Shown here: piece by piece, positions 52,922 to 62,814 of the stretch
Numbering within the stretch: the first letter of the stretch is position 1
Layout: the number at the start of each line of letters is the position of its first letter
Notes under the pieces: model-generated
What the model was told of the DNA's origin: nothing
The model's database searches: none
What the model saw: the letters and a program-made list of their open reading frames with translations, nothing else
Source: Chloroflexi bacterium TSY
GTDB lineage: Bacteria > Chloroflexota > Anaerolineae > Caldilineales > Caldilineaceae
NCBI GenBank assembly: GCA_019217005.1
Contig: JAHBNG010000007.1
Span: forward strand, 124,001-188,000
DNA: 64,000 bases
Reading direction: 5' to 3'
Translations under genes and position numbers: made by a program

Positions 52922-53910
52922 CACACACCACCTTCTATCGCAAAAAATCCACTTTACTAACAGGTGGCCTCGGCTTCATCGGCTCCAATCTTGCGCGGCG
53001 CCTGGTCGATCTTGGTGCCAATGTCACCTTGGTTGATTCGCTGATTCCAGCTTATGGTGGCAATCGCTTTAACATTGCTGGATATGAAGATCGTCTACAC
53101 ATCAACATCGCCGATGTGCGCGATCCAAACGCCATGCGAGCACTCGTGCAAGGGCAGGATATACTCTTTAATCTGGCCGGTCAGGTGAGTCATTTGGATT
53201 CAATGGAAGATCCCTTTACAGATTTGGAGATCAACGCGCGCAGCCAGCTTTCAATATTGGAGGCGTGTCGACATGAAAATCCCACCATCAAAGTCATCTA
53301 TGCTGGCACGCGTCAACAATATGGAAAACCCGACTACTTACCCCTCGATGAACAGCACTTACAACATCCGACCGACATCAACGGCGTCAACAAATTGGCT
53401 GGTGAGTGGTATCATGTTGTCTACCACACGGCTTATGAGCTACGTACGACATCTCTGCGTCTCACCAATACATATGGTCCGCGTCAGCTATTAAAACACA
53501 GCCGACAGGGATTTATTGGTTGGTTTATTCGGTTGGCTGTTCAAGGAGAAGAAATCCAGCTTTATGGAGATGGTCAGCAATTGCGCGACTTGACCTATGT
53601 TGATGATGTTGTCGATGCATTTTTACGTGTGGGAGCAAACGAAGTAACAAATGGTCAAGTCTATAATTTGGGTGGTCAGGCACCGATTAGTTTACTCGAT
53701 CTAACCAGTCTCATTGTCGAGATTGCAAGGCGGGGCAGCGTACGACTCGTGCCCTGGCCCCCTGCCCGCAAACGCATTGACATCGGCAACGTTTACTCCA
53801 GCTATGCTAAAATAGAAGCAGCATTGGGATGGAAACCAACAACTCCGCTCGCCGACGGTCTCGAAAAGATGATTCGGTATTACCAAGAGTATGGAGAACA
53901 TTATTGGTAA
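52918..53910 (+). CDS. NAD-dependent sugar epimerase/dehydratase (extended SDR)
   Basis: A 330-residue nucleotide-sugar SDR. The cofactor motif is TGGLGFIGSNLARRL (TGxxGxxG). YAGTRQQYGKP carries the catalytic Ser/Thr position. Where YxxxK is expected the protein reads INGVNKLAGEWYH, so the Lys is present but Asn takes the Tyr position, as I recall from a GalE-like subgroup. Its specific product is unknown. Coupled to GT4 upstream and followed by a DegT aminotransferase, it fits amino-sugar or deoxysugar synthesis. Confidence 0.87.
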   Translation: MTHTTFYRKKSTLLTGGLGFIGSNLARRLVDLGANVTLVDSLIPAYGGNRFNIAGYEDRLHINIADVRDPNAMRALVQGQDILFNLAGQVSHLDSMEDPFTDLEINARSQLSILEACRHENPTIKVIYAGTRQQYGKPDYLPLDEQHLQHPTDINGVNKLAGEWYHVVYHTAYELRTTSLRLTNTYGPRQLLKHSRQGFIGWFIRLAVQGEEIQLYGDGQQLRDLTYVDDVVDAFLRVGANEVTNGQVYNLGGQAPISLLDLTSLIVEIARRGSVRLVPWPPARKRIDIGNVYSSYAKIEAALGWKPTTPLADGLEKMIRYYQEYGEHYW

Positions 53911-54015
53911 GTGAAATCAAGAGAGAAAATAGAAAAGTGCAACCCCATGAGTTCCAAGCACTCTCATTAAACATTCATCAATTCGACAATTCGATAGGCC
54001 CTCAAGGGATCAATT

Positions 54016-55143
54016 ATGTCACCCACAATTCAAATTCCCGCTATCGATCTACATGCCCAATATCTCGCGTTGAAAGACGACTTGGACGCGGCCGTTGCGC
54101 GCGTGTTGGACAGCGGCTGGTATATTCTCGGACAGGAGGTTGCAGCCTTTGAACAAGAATTTGCTGCTTATCATGGACTGGAATCGTCTGCGTGTGTTGG
54201 ACTCAATTCGGGGACAGACGCGCTTTATTTGGCGCTACTCGCTTGCGGCATTGGACCGGGTGATGAAGTCATCACCGTTTCTCACACGGCAGTAGCAACG
54301 GTTGCCGCCGTTCGGCTGACTGGTGCAACACCTGTTTTGGTCGACATTGAGCAAGAAACTTACACGCTCGATCCGACTGGGCTTGAACAAGCGATCACAC
54401 CACGAACACGAGCAATTGTACCCGTTCATATCTATGGGCAATCGGCTGATCTGGCCGCAGTCAATCAGGCAATCGCAGGACGCGATATCTATGTGATTGA
54501 GGATTGTGCGCAAGCTCACGGCGCCCGATATCAGGAGAAGTCCGTGGGCACGATTGGGGATTTAGGCTGTTTCTCCTTTTATCCCACCAAGAATTTAGGC
54601 GCATTGGGAGATGGTGGTGCCGTCATTGGTCGCAATGCCGAACTGCTCGAACAGATTCGCCTTCTGCGCGAATATGGGTGGACACCGCAATCTCGCTATG
54701 TCTCCCAAATCGAAGGCACCAACAGCCGTTTGGACGAGATGCAAGCCGCACTCTTGCGAGTCAAACTCCAGCATCTCGATGCGTGGAATGACGCCCGTCG
54801 TCACTGTGCCGCACTCTATGCGAAGCGACTTCCAGAGCAGATTGCGAAGCCAGTTGAACGACCTGGCAACCGGCATGTCTATCATCTCTATGTGGTACGC
54901 GTTTCGCAGCGCGAGCAGCTGCGAGCACAACTCCAAATAGCAGGCGTCGGAACCGGGATACACTATCCCGTCCCTGTTCATCAACAACCAGCATATCAGG
55001 GCGATCACGTTGTGGTTCATACCATGAGCAGTACAGAGCAGGCTGCTGAACAGATCTTGTCTCTTCCGATGCATCCTTTCTTAACAGAGGCCGACGTGGC
55101 GTACGTCGCCAATTCGATACAGAACGTTTCGGATAAGCATTAG
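54016..55143 (+). CDS. DegT/DnrJ/EryC1/StrS aminotransferase
   Basis: A 375-residue PLP enzyme that transaminates nucleotide-keto-sugars. Landmarks: start IPAIDLHAQYLALKDDLD, VGLNSGTDALYLALLACGIG, IEDCAQAHGARY, and the PLP Lys K192 in SFYPTKNLGALGDGGAV. GTGIHYPVPVHQQPAY is the substrate-loop signature. The last residues (QNVSDKH) and the stop are encoded by the end of a TA-flanked MITE fragment at 55118-55140, so the native C terminus has been replaced; activity is probably kept because only the final tail is affected. Confidence 0.92.
   Translation: MSPTIQIPAIDLHAQYLALKDDLDAAVARVLDSGWYILGQEVAAFEQEFAAYHGLESSACVGLNSGTDALYLALLACGIGPGDEVITVSHTAVATVAAVRLTGATPVLVDIEQETYTLDPTGLEQAITPRTRAIVPVHIYGQSADLAAVNQAIAGRDIYVIEDCAQAHGARYQEKSVGTIGDLGCFSFYPTKNLGALGDGGAVIGRNAELLEQIRLLREYGWTPQSRYVSQIEGTNSRLDEMQAALLRVKLQHLDAWNDARRHCAALYAKRLPEQIAKPVERPGNRHVYHLYVVRVSQREQLRAQLQIAGVGTGIHYPVPVHQQPAYQGDHVVVHTMSSTEQAAEQILSLPMHPFLTEADVAYVANSIQNVSDKH
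55118..55140. repeat. Fragment of the TA-flanked hairpin MITE (end only)
   Basis: CAGAACGTTTCGGATAAGCA followed by TTAG matches the outer end of copy B (44260-44280, reversed). Only one arm is present. It supplies the final codons and stop of the aminotransferase gene. Confidence 0.65.
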
Positions 55144-55159
55144 ACATGATTAGGATTGA

Positions 55160-55280
55160 AATTAGATCACGGATTTCTCGGCTTTTCACGAATTGGGCAT
55201 TTCGCCAACACGGACCATTTCAAAATCAATCCGTGAAATCTGTGTTCATCCGTGTCCCATATTCTGAATCCTTATCATTT
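55160..55280. repeat. CACGGATGAACACAG-type intergenic repeat
   Basis: Contains ATCACGGATTTCTCGG and, inverted, CCGTGAAATCTGTGTTCATC followed by CGTGTCC, forming a long imperfect hairpin. It is bracketed by GGATTGAAATT and GAATCCTTAT. Related to 16540-16640, 18530-18610 and 36150-36220. Confidence 0.6.
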
Positions 55281-55300
55281 CTACTAGACGAGAAAGAGCA

Positions 55301-55834
55301 ATGATTGTCGTTTTCATACATGGACCCACTGCATCTGGTAAGCACACAATTGGATCGATACTGAGCCAGAAAATCGGATTGCCTTTGTTCCACAATCACC
55401 TGACTGTCGATCTTGTCAAAACTCTCTTTGAATTTGGCACACTCCCGTTTGTGAAACTCCGCGAAGAAATTTGGGTATCATCCTTTGCCGAAGCAACAAA
55501 AGCGAACCAGTCGTTTATCTTCACCTTCCAACCTGAAGCGACGGTAACACCTGACCTCATTGATCGATTTGTACAGATAATCGAATCATCCAGCGGCTCT
55601 ATTTTCTTTGTGGGATTACTCTGTTCTAAGACAGAAGTCTTGAACAGACTCGGAAATGACAGCAGAGGAAATTTTGGTAAACTTCAGGATGCACATCTTT
55701 ACGAACAAATCGACGCTCAAGGCGGCTTCGATTTTCTGGCACTACCAGAAGCTCTGATTACGATTGATACTGAGACACTGTCGCCTGAAGAAGCGGCTTC
55801 TGCAATAGAACAAGCGTTGTCCAATGTCGTCTAA
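55301..55834 (+). CDS. P-loop kinase-like ATPase
   Basis: A 177-residue P-loop protein with Walker A GPTASGKHT at residues 8-16. FHNHLTVDLVKTLFEFGTLP follows and FIFTFQPEATVTP replaces the usual Walker B region; LLCSKTEVLNRLGNDSR is the lid-like segment. Members of this group are annotated as shikimate-kinase-like or AAA ATPases of unknown substrate. AAGAGCA precedes the ATG. Its stop overlaps the DUF2079 gene start by 11 bp. Confidence 0.8.
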   Translation: MIVVFIHGPTASGKHTIGSILSQKIGLPLFHNHLTVDLVKTLFEFGTLPFVKLREEIWVSSFAEATKANQSFIFTFQPEATVTPDLIDRFVQIIESSSGSIFFVGLLCSKTEVLNRLGNDSRGNFGKLQDAHLYEQIDAQGGFDFLALPEALITIDTETLSPEEAASAIEQALSNVV

Positions 55835-58496
55835 CAATCTGTTGCAATGGATCCGACAACCACATCGTCTGCTTCTATTTCTGCTGCTCTTCCTCTACAC
55901 TCTGCTCTTTACCAACCTGGCCTGGACCCAGCATCTAAGCATGAGGACTCACAAAGCCGACCTGGGACAGATTGCGCAAGCCATCTGGAACAGTAGCCGC
56001 GGACGTTTTGTGGAGATGACCGATAACGGTTTTGTGGCTTCGCGTCTGACGGATCATGTAGAACCCATCTTGTTGCTGGTCAGTCCCATTTTGTGGTTAT
56101 GGAGCGATGTACGAGCGCTGCTTTTGCTTCAAGTTGTCTTTGTCGCAATCGGTGGATGGTTGTTCTATGAACTCGCTCTGGTCCGGTTGGCGAGGATTCG
56201 GGTCAAGTCTAATGGCTCTCGCATCTTGACACTCGCATTGGTCATTGCTTATCTGCTTGCTCCACAGCTCCAAGCTGCTGTTTTAACCGAATTTCATGCC
56301 GCACCACTGTCAGTGCCACTCATCTTGTGGGCATTCTGGGCAATCGAAACTGATCGCCGGATACAGGCTGTGCTCGCTATTTTGCTGGTTGCTGGTGTGA
56401 AGGAGGAGATGGCGCTCCTGGCTGCAGGATTGAGTGGATTTGCGATTTACGATTTGTGCATTGCAAGGCGTCATGACGATTCGTCACGCTCTCGTTTCAT
56501 CTTGCCACTTTTTGTTCTCCTGACGATTGTCTGCCTTGCATGGTTCTATATCACCACCTTTGTGATTGTTCCAGCCCATGCAGTCGGCGTTTATGGGGTC
56601 GAAGAAAGCGTCTATCTTGAACGATATGGTGCCTTGGGCAACTCGCCACTCGATATCATCAAGAGCTTTGTACTGCGACCAGGACTCGTTTGGCGGATTG
56701 TACTGGAACCAGCCCGCACTCATTATCTTTTATCACTGATAGCTGGCTTTGGTTTTCTGGGATTGATTGCACCGGAAATTCTAATTCTATGCTTGCCATT
56801 ACTCTTTGCGAATTTATTCAGTTCCTACCCCCCCCAATATTATGGAGACTTTCACTACAGCGCCCCACTTATACCTTATATGGCTGTTGCAGCAACCGTC
56901 GGTGCTGCGCGCCTTTGGTGGATTCTGCATTATCCTTTTGCGACATCCGGTGGTCCCCCTAATCCTGAAGGATGGACGCGAGCAGGTTCGGCAATTGTTG
57001 TATCGATCCTCGCGCTGATCTTGATTGGCGGTGCAATTGGCCAGTATCGTCAAGCAGGACGCGGTCCGTGGGGAGGACGCCATGCGCCAGCAATTGTGAC
57101 CGATCACCATCGATTACTGCCCCGTTTCGTTCAACAAATTCCGGCTGACGCTGCCGTCATGGCGACTGCTGCTGTACATCCACATGTTGCTTTACGCCGC
57201 TATGTCTACCAGTTTCCTCAAGGTCTGGACCCTTCTGACCTGGAGCCACCCAATTCCAATATCCCTTACTTTACACCGGGGCAACCACCGACATGGGCAT
57301 TGCTTGATGTGACGACAAATACGGATATGGCACCGGGCGATTTGAAAACGCGTGTCGATGAGATGTTGGCAGGGGAATGGGGGGTTGTTGATGGTGAAGA
57401 TGGATTCTTGCTCTTGCGGAAGGGAGGCACAGCCAAAATGATTCCAGACACCTTCTACGATTTTGCGCGAATGCCTATCGCTGCATTGGGAAGCGCCGGA
57501 CTATCAGCGCCGTCATCATTACAGTTAGAGCAACTAGAGCAAGGCTCTTTGACCTATTTGGATAGTGAAATAGAAGATTGGTCATTGTGGCGACAAAGCA
57601 AGGTGACGACTGTTTGGGCAGTTGGGAAAAAATTCGATCCGATGGGGGTGGAACCATTGATGGAATTGCGGACACCGAATGCTAAACCATTTTATGGTGA
57701 CGTCCTCTTTCGCTCTCCTTCGCTCATCTGGTATCCAGCGACCCAGTGGCAACCGGGGGAAGTGATTCGGGTTACGACCCCTTGGCTTTATTTGCCCCGC
57801 TTTTGGGGAATCGCACTCCCAGAGTCACGGGTGATGTCTAAGCAACCTACATCACCATTCAATCTCTTTGTCGTTGGGGATGCGTTTCAGCGTCGTGCCG
57901 ACGGTCGACTTGCTCCAATAAACTTGTCAGACCACAATCGAGACAATAACGCAGACGATGATCTGAGAGCATTCTTTCCGTACGTGACACAACATCAGGG
58001 CCGATTTCAACTTCATGATCATCTGAGCGGACAAACGATTGAACTCTCTGTTGACGCTTGGTTGCCCGATCGAACGTGGCCACATCACACATTAGACCTT
58101 ATGCTACGATGGCAAGGGGCAGTATGGCCAGAAGGACTGACCGTCTTTGTCCATCTGCGGCAAAATCGGGAGACCTTGGTACAGGCAGATGGTCTACCTC
58201 GCTGGTTTGTTTTGCCATTGGCGACCGCTCAATTGACCAACGAGGAAGTTCTCTACGATTGGCGTCAGTTGAAGATGCCCAATCGTGCCACAATTGAGGA
58301 GGGCGATACTTGGCAAGTCGTTATTGGTCTTTATGACGCGCAAACCGGACAACGGGCGGAGCTGTTGGATCAATCTGGTCAAATAGTTGGAAATGAATTG
58401 ATTGTAGGAGAGATGATCGTTGAAGAGGGGCCAATGCCAGATTTAGCCTGCGCGATGATTCCGTTAACCTGTGCGGCGCAGCCGCTTAAAAATTAA
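55824..58496 (+). CDS. DUF2079 membrane protein (GT-C-like)
   Basis: An 890-residue integral membrane protein. The DUF2079 signature region lies at residues about 30-75 (THKADLGQIAQAIWNSSRGR, then LTDHVEPILLLVSPILWLW). About ten membrane segments fill the first 420 residues, among them RLLLFLLLFLYTLLFTNLAW and FVLLTIVCLAWFYITTFVIV. A large extracytoplasmic C-terminal part follows. DUF2079 proteins resemble GT-C mannosyl/arabinosyltransferases that use lipid-linked sugars outside the membrane. Position after GT4, epimerase and aminotransferase suggests a role in surface glycans. Confidence 0.87.
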   Translation: MSSNNLLQWIRQPHRLLLFLLLFLYTLLFTNLAWTQHLSMRTHKADLGQIAQAIWNSSRGRFVEMTDNGFVASRLTDHVEPILLLVSPILWLWSDVRALLLLQVVFVAIGGWLFYELALVRLARIRVKSNGSRILTLALVIAYLLAPQLQAAVLTEFHAAPLSVPLILWAFWAIETDRRIQAVLAILLVAGVKEEMALLAAGLSGFAIYDLCIARRHDDSSRSRFILPLFVLLTIVCLAWFYITTFVIVPAHAVGVYGVEESVYLERYGALGNSPLDIIKSFVLRPGLVWRIVLEPARTHYLLSLIAGFGFLGLIAPEILILCLPLLFANLFSSYPPQYYGDFHYSAPLIPYMAVAATVGAARLWWILHYPFATSGGPPNPEGWTRAGSAIVVSILALILIGGAIGQYRQAGRGPWGGRHAPAIVTDHHRLLPRFVQQIPADAAVMATAAVHPHVALRRYVYQFPQGLDPSDLEPPNSNIPYFTPGQPPTWALLDVTTNTDMAPGDLKTRVDEMLAGEWGVVDGEDGFLLLRKGGTAKMIPDTFYDFARMPIAALGSAGLSAPSSLQLEQLEQGSLTYLDSEIEDWSLWRQSKVTTVWAVGKKFDPMGVEPLMELRTPNAKPFYGDVLFRSPSLIWYPATQWQPGEVIRVTTPWLYLPRFWGIALPESRVMSKQPTSPFNLFVVGDAFQRRADGRLAPINLSDHNRDNNADDDLRAFFPYVTQHQGRFQLHDHLSGQTIELSVDAWLPDRTWPHHTLDLMLRWQGAVWPEGLTVFVHLRQNRETLVQADGLPRWFVLPLATAQLTNEEVLYDWRQLKMPNRATIEEGDTWQVVIGLYDAQTGQRAELLDQSGQIVGNELIVGEMIVEEGPMPDLACAMIPLTCAAQPLKN

Positions 58497-58580
58497 GGTT
58501 CTTCTGGATCTCAGGGGGTGACAACCGGCGAGCGAGCATTTCTCTGTCAACCCCTTGAGATCCTGTTGAGCCACAATTAA

Positions 58581-59675
58581 TTAAGCCGATACGAAACGAC
58601 CGTATTGATAGTAGGCCGCGCATGCACCTTCGTCAGAGACCATGGTTGCACCAAGGGGTTTGCGGGGCGTACATTCCTTACCAAATGCTGGGCATTCATT
58701 GGGCTTGATCAACCCTTGTAATACTTCACCGCTGCGGCAAAATGACGATTCTTGCGTGTGAATGTCTGCAACAGCAAACTTGACCTCGGCATCGTAGGCG
58801 CGGTACTTGGTGCGTAGACACCAGCCGCTCTGAGGAATGGTGCCAATGCCACGCCAGCCACGATCAGTTGTCTCGAAAACTTCCTCAAGCATCCGCTGTG
58901 CAGGTTGATTCCCCTTGGCATGAACTGCGCGGGCGTAGGCATTTTCCAATTCAGCGCGTCCATCTTCAAGCTGCGTCACTGCCATGCGGATACCCTCAAG
59001 CACATCTAGCGGCTCGAAGCCGGTGACTACAATCGGTACACCGTAGGTCTCGACCAGCGGACCATATTGCCAGGAGCCCATGACGCTACAGACGTGCCCC
59101 GCTGCAAGAAAGGCCTGAACACGGGTGGCCGGTGACTCCATAATGGCGGCAATCGCAGGCGGAACCAGCACATGAGAGACCAGCATAGAGAAGTTGCCGA
59201 TATTCCGCGCCTTGGCTTGAAACACAGCCATTGCATTGGCGGGGGCCGTCGTCTCGAAGCCGATGCCGAAGAAGACCACTTCGCGTTGAGGATTCTCTTG
59301 GGCAATTTTGAGCGCATCCAGTGGGGAGTAAACAATACGTACGTCACCTCCTTCGCTCTTGACGCGGAAGAGATCTTTTTCGCTGCCGGGCACGCGCAGC
59401 ATATCCCCAAAAGAACAGAAGATAACGTTAGGTTGGGCGGCAATGGATAGTGCCTTGTCGATAATTTCCAGTGACGTCACGCAGACTGGACAACCTGGAC
59501 CATGGATGAGCGTGATCTGATCGGGTAGCAATTGGTCGATGCCGTTGCGGATAATCGAGTGGGTCTGACCACCACAGACCTCCATAATGGACCATGGATG
59601 CGTGGTGATACGGTGGATGTCATCCAGGATATATTTAGCTAACTCCGGATCGCGGAATTCATCAAGGTATTTCAT
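58581..59675 (-). CDS. hypD: Hydrogenase maturation factor HypD
   Basis: A 364-residue HypD, the iron-sulfur scaffold that with HypC assembles the Fe(CN)2CO unit of [NiFe] hydrogenases. Conserved elements: [11 protein letters not shown] (C34), [11 protein letters not shown] (C62, C65), [30 protein letters not shown], and the [4Fe-4S] Cys set in [20 protein letters not shown] and DEGACAAYY. Full length and intact. No hydrogenase subunit or other hyp gene is in the window apart from hypC upstream. Confidence 0.96.
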   Translation of the reverse strand: MKYLDEFRDPELAKYILDDIHRITTHPWSIMEVCGGQTHSIIRNGIDQLLPDQITLIHGPGCPVCVTSLEIIDKALSIAAQPNVIFCSFGDMLRVPGSEKDLFRVKSEGGDVRIVYSPLDALKIAQENPQREVVFFGIGFETTAPANAMAVFQAKARNIGNFSMLVSHVLVPPAIAAIMESPATRVQAFLAAGHVCSVMGSWQYGPLVETYGVPIVVTGFEPLDVLEGIRMAVTQLEDGRAELENAYARAVHAKGNQPAQRMLEEVFETTDRGWRGIGTIPQSGWCLRTKYRAYDAEVKFAVADIHTQESSFCRSGEVLQGLIKPNECPAFGKECTPRKPLGATMVSDEGACAAYYQYGRFVSA

Positions 59676-59982
59676 TTGTTGTTCTCTTGATCTAACAATC
59701 CCATTGAATTGGTTTGCTCTAGCTTAAGGCCATTCCAGAAAAAAGATTATCCATTGAGACAGGCTCTTGTCCCTGAAATGGCTTGGGCTTTTCCATCCGA
59801 ATTGGGTACTTTATTTCTTGGAAAAGCCTAATACGGAAGTCAGGGGGCGCTCCAGCTTTTGTTCTTTCACCCAACGCGTAGATATACTGAGCAGCGCCAT
59901 AAAATAACACGTTTTAGTCGAGAAAGAATGTTATAATGTGCCGCTGAGGAGTATAAATAGCCAGGATGCAAATCACACCTTA
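59676..59982. other. Duplicated promoter/repeat block between hypC and hypD
   Basis: Holds a 59 bp near-copy of the PhyH promoter segment (59885-59950, reading right, with TATAAT on the plus strand). It also holds TATACTGAGCAGCGCCATAA, matching the right flank of IS701 at 23361, and the AGGCTTTTCC-type repeat (59762-59830) also found at 20462-20515. Nothing downstream of this promoter copy is a plausible gene. The block separates hypC from hypD by 307 bp, although they are normally adjacent. Confidence 0.65.
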
Positions 59983-60261
59983 TCATAACGGGATCGGGTC
60001 CACCACAGCGTCCTCTTCCAAGCCCAATTCCTCTTCCAGCACACCCATCTCGCGGAAAAGGTCGAGCGTCTCCTGAGCAGACTGTTCGTCGAGTTCGGTA
60101 ATTGCAAAGCCCACATGAACAATGGCATAGCGGCTAATTTCAATGTCCGGCACGTAAGCTAGGCAAACTTCCTTGGTCACGCCGCCAAAATCGACCTTAC
60201 CCATAGGCATACCTTGGGTTTCATATTTTTCGACAATTTTGCCAGGGACACCGAGACACAT
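59983..60261 (-). CDS. hypC: Hydrogenase maturation chaperone HypC/HybG
   Basis: A 92-residue HypC. The essential N-terminal Cys is present in MCLGVPGKIVE (C2 after Met removal becomes terminal). Conserved later parts: GKVDFGGVTKEVCLAYVPD and YAIVHVGFAITELDEQSAQE. It delivers the iron unit with HypD. ATG 60261 is chosen because the mature N terminus must be Cys; the six extra upstream codons are dismissed. A 14-residue acidic tail ends the protein. Confidence 0.95.
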   Translation of the reverse strand: MCLGVPGKIVEKYETQGMPMGKVDFGGVTKEVCLAYVPDIEISRYAIVHVGFAITELDEQSAQETLDLFREMGVLEEELGLEEDAVVDPIPL

Positions 60262-60461
60262 AGTGATTTCCTTGAACAAGTTTAGTGAGTCGCGTACGCG
60301 TGAAGTAGATTAAATTGTAACAGTTTGGAATGCTGTGGTCAATAGAGATTGAATCTTTGGTTCAACCCGCTTTGGTTTCGATACGCTTCACTACTTAACC
60401 GGCGCTGATCCTGATTTTAGTCACCAACCACGGACATTCCCAACGAGCCTGATTGTAAAGA
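60262..60461. other. Short interval with inverted AGCGCCGG repeat
   Basis: AACCCGCTTTGGTTTCGATA followed by CGCTTCACTACTTAACCGGCGCT (60366-60408) is the reverse complement of sequence at 51528-51568. No gene seen. Confidence 0.6.
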
Positions 60462-62643
60462 CTCAGTCGATCCAACTTTTCATGGAGTAGACGTTCTCTA
60501 TTACACGCAGTAGGCCAAAAAAGGGGTAAAATAGCCCTAGGAGGCCAAAATGAACCAAGAATTTAGCGCCGCAGTAACAGGATTCTGTGCCCATGTGAGA
60601 ATGCTTTCTCCGCAAAGCGAAACTGTAAAACATTACGAAAGTGACCTAAATCAATTTGGCCAGGTGATAGAAAAAAGGCCAAGAGAGATAGGTCGCCAAG
60701 AGATAACGACGTTTGTAACGGCGCAACTCGAAGCGGGGATGAGCAGTGCGACGGTCAATCGCAGAGTGGCAACGTTGAGCCGATTTTTCGACTACTTGGC
60801 GGATGAGGCAGAAGACGAAAGCTGGTCAAACCCGGTGGTGTGGCGTCTACACCGACTGGATACAGGTTGCCATCTTCCCAGAGATATAGCGGAACGCATC
60901 GTCCGCCAGTTATGGGGGAGCGTGAGTCAAGGTCAGATAAGAGACCAAGTGATGTTGGCCTTGATGCTCGACGTTGGCCTGCGGGTGGGCGAAGTGTCGA
61001 AACAGAGATGGGCGATATTGAAGCTGCCATAAATCCGGACGAACTGTGGTCACTGCGCGTACGCGGCAAAGGGAACAAAGAGCGTCGAGTCTGGTTGACG
61101 CCAGAAACCACAGCGCTGTTGGTGAGCTATATGGATGAGCGTCCTGATGCAGTCGATAGCCATCTGTTTCTGACTCGTCGTCACAAAGGCATCAGTGTCC
61201 GCGGAATCCAGGAGCGCCTCGATTATTACCGTCAGCAAGCCGGACTCTCCGAGAACGAGGTCTCCTGTCATCGCCTGCGCCATACCTTCGCCAGACGAAT
61301 GGCAGAGTCGCGTATGCCACTGCCTAGTCTCTCTCATTGGTTGGGCCACAGTCAATTGAAAACGACCCAGATTTACATCGATGGTGCCAATCCTGATATG
61401 CGAGCCGACTATGAAGCTGCTATGGAGCAGTTGTCTCGCCAAGCCGCATGCTCGGATATTGAAGGAACGACATCTGCAATAGAGACAGAGAATACTGTGC
61501 CTTCTGAACATCGCACAGTGGAGCCAGCTGTTGGCATCTGTTTGTCTGCTGATGAGATCCGTCAACGTCTCACCTCATTGCCGCTCTGGCTTCATCAACC
61601 CATCATCTCATTACTTCTCCACCAGCAATTACGCTGGAAAGCCCTCTATCGGCGGGAACGAGCCCTTCAGTGGCGGCGAACTCCAACGCGGTTGGCAATG
61701 GATGCTCGACCAGCGCATGCTCTCCAGCTTATCCGAACTAAGACGGCGCGATCTCCAAGACTACATCACCCACCTATGTGACTTAGAGTATTCCGTCCAT
61801 ACCATCAATCATTTTATTTGTACCCTCAAGTGTTTTCTGCATTTTGCTGAAGAATGTGGCCAGTCGATCGCTCCGGCTTTATATCGCATTCAACGTCTCA
61901 AACGACCCACTACCTTACCTCGTCCGTTGCGCCAGCATGAATTTGCTCAACTTGAACAGTTCGTCTTAAACTCAACGGCTCAGAGCCTTTCTCCTTCCGA
62001 CCTCCTTGACCGTGCTTGGTTTCTTATTCTGGTTGATGCTGGGCTACGTATGGGCGAAGTGCAAGCTCTGCTCGTTTCTGACTGGAATTCGGATACAGAC
62101 TCTGCTCGTTCGAGATGCCAAATCCCATCGTGACCGTCGGTTGCCTGTTACCCAACGCACTGCTCTTGCCATCGATGCCCATCTGCAACATCGCACCGAT
62201 GACCTGGCTACTCATTCCCCGCTTTACTACGCGATGGCTTACCTCTTCGAGCCAATTATGTGCGCAACCATCTTCATGCCTTTGCCGCCCAACTTAGAGG
62301 GCGTCACTCCTCATCGCTTGCGCCATACCTTTGCCACCCGTTTGCTCAACAGTGGCCTTATGCCCATCACTACCTTGCAGAAACTCATGGGGCACACTCA
62401 TATCGATACCACCATGCTTTATGCACAGCTCTACGATGAAACCATTCAGCAGCATTATTTAGCCGCTATGGCTTCACATTCTGTTTACGCTATCCCTGAA
62501 CCTGACCCCGCTATTTGGGGTCCCACTTTGGAGAATGCCTTTGAATCAACTTTTCAATAGCAACCACTTTAACTTTTATGTCTACTGCGTGTAATCTCTA
62601 ATGCTACCTCCGCGATTATGTGACACATTTTGGATCGACTGAG
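60462..62643 (+). mobile_element. Inverted-end element with tandem tyrosine recombinases
   Basis: A 2.18 kb unit with perfect 14 bp ends CTCAGTCGATCCAA (60462-60475) and TTGGATCGACTGAG (62630-62643), plus a subterminal inverted pair ATTACACGCAGTAG (60500-60513) and its complement (62582-62595). It carries only recombinase coding sequence. Its ends match those of the 222 bp repeats (GACTCAGTAGATCCAA), so these are probably non-autonomous derivatives. Confidence 0.82.
60550..62560 (+). pseudogene. Two tandem tyrosine recombinase domains, frameshifted
   Basis: First domain: N-terminal SAM-like core (ETVKHYESDLNQFGQVI, SATVNRRVATLSRFFDYL), first Arg in MLDVGLRVGEV, a frameshift near 61005, then RVRGKGNKERRVWLTPE, CHRLRHTFARR, LSHWLGHSQLKTTQIYI (His-Arg-His-Tyr set). 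The frame runs on into a second unit (LPLWLHQPIISLLLHQQLRW), slips near 61650, and continues SVHTINHFICTLKCFLHFAE, then DAGLRMGEV. After another slip near 62085 it reads DAKSHRDRRLPVT, HRLRHTFATRLLN and LQKLMGHTHIDTTMLYAQ. Both active sites are complete if three single-base shifts are repaired. The two may once have been one fused protein or overlapping genes. Confidence 0.82.
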
Positions 62644-62814
62644 ACTGCGAGAAAGAGTATCGAGTCAAGATGTCGCCCTGCCAAAACTATGCTCCAGAAA
62701 GAAACGAGGCATGACCTGGAGCAGTTCACTATAATCATATCTCGGGCTTCCAGGCAACCAGTAGGGTATCTTCGCTGGGCGACAACCCAATCTCCCTAGA
62801 GTTCTCAAAACCAG

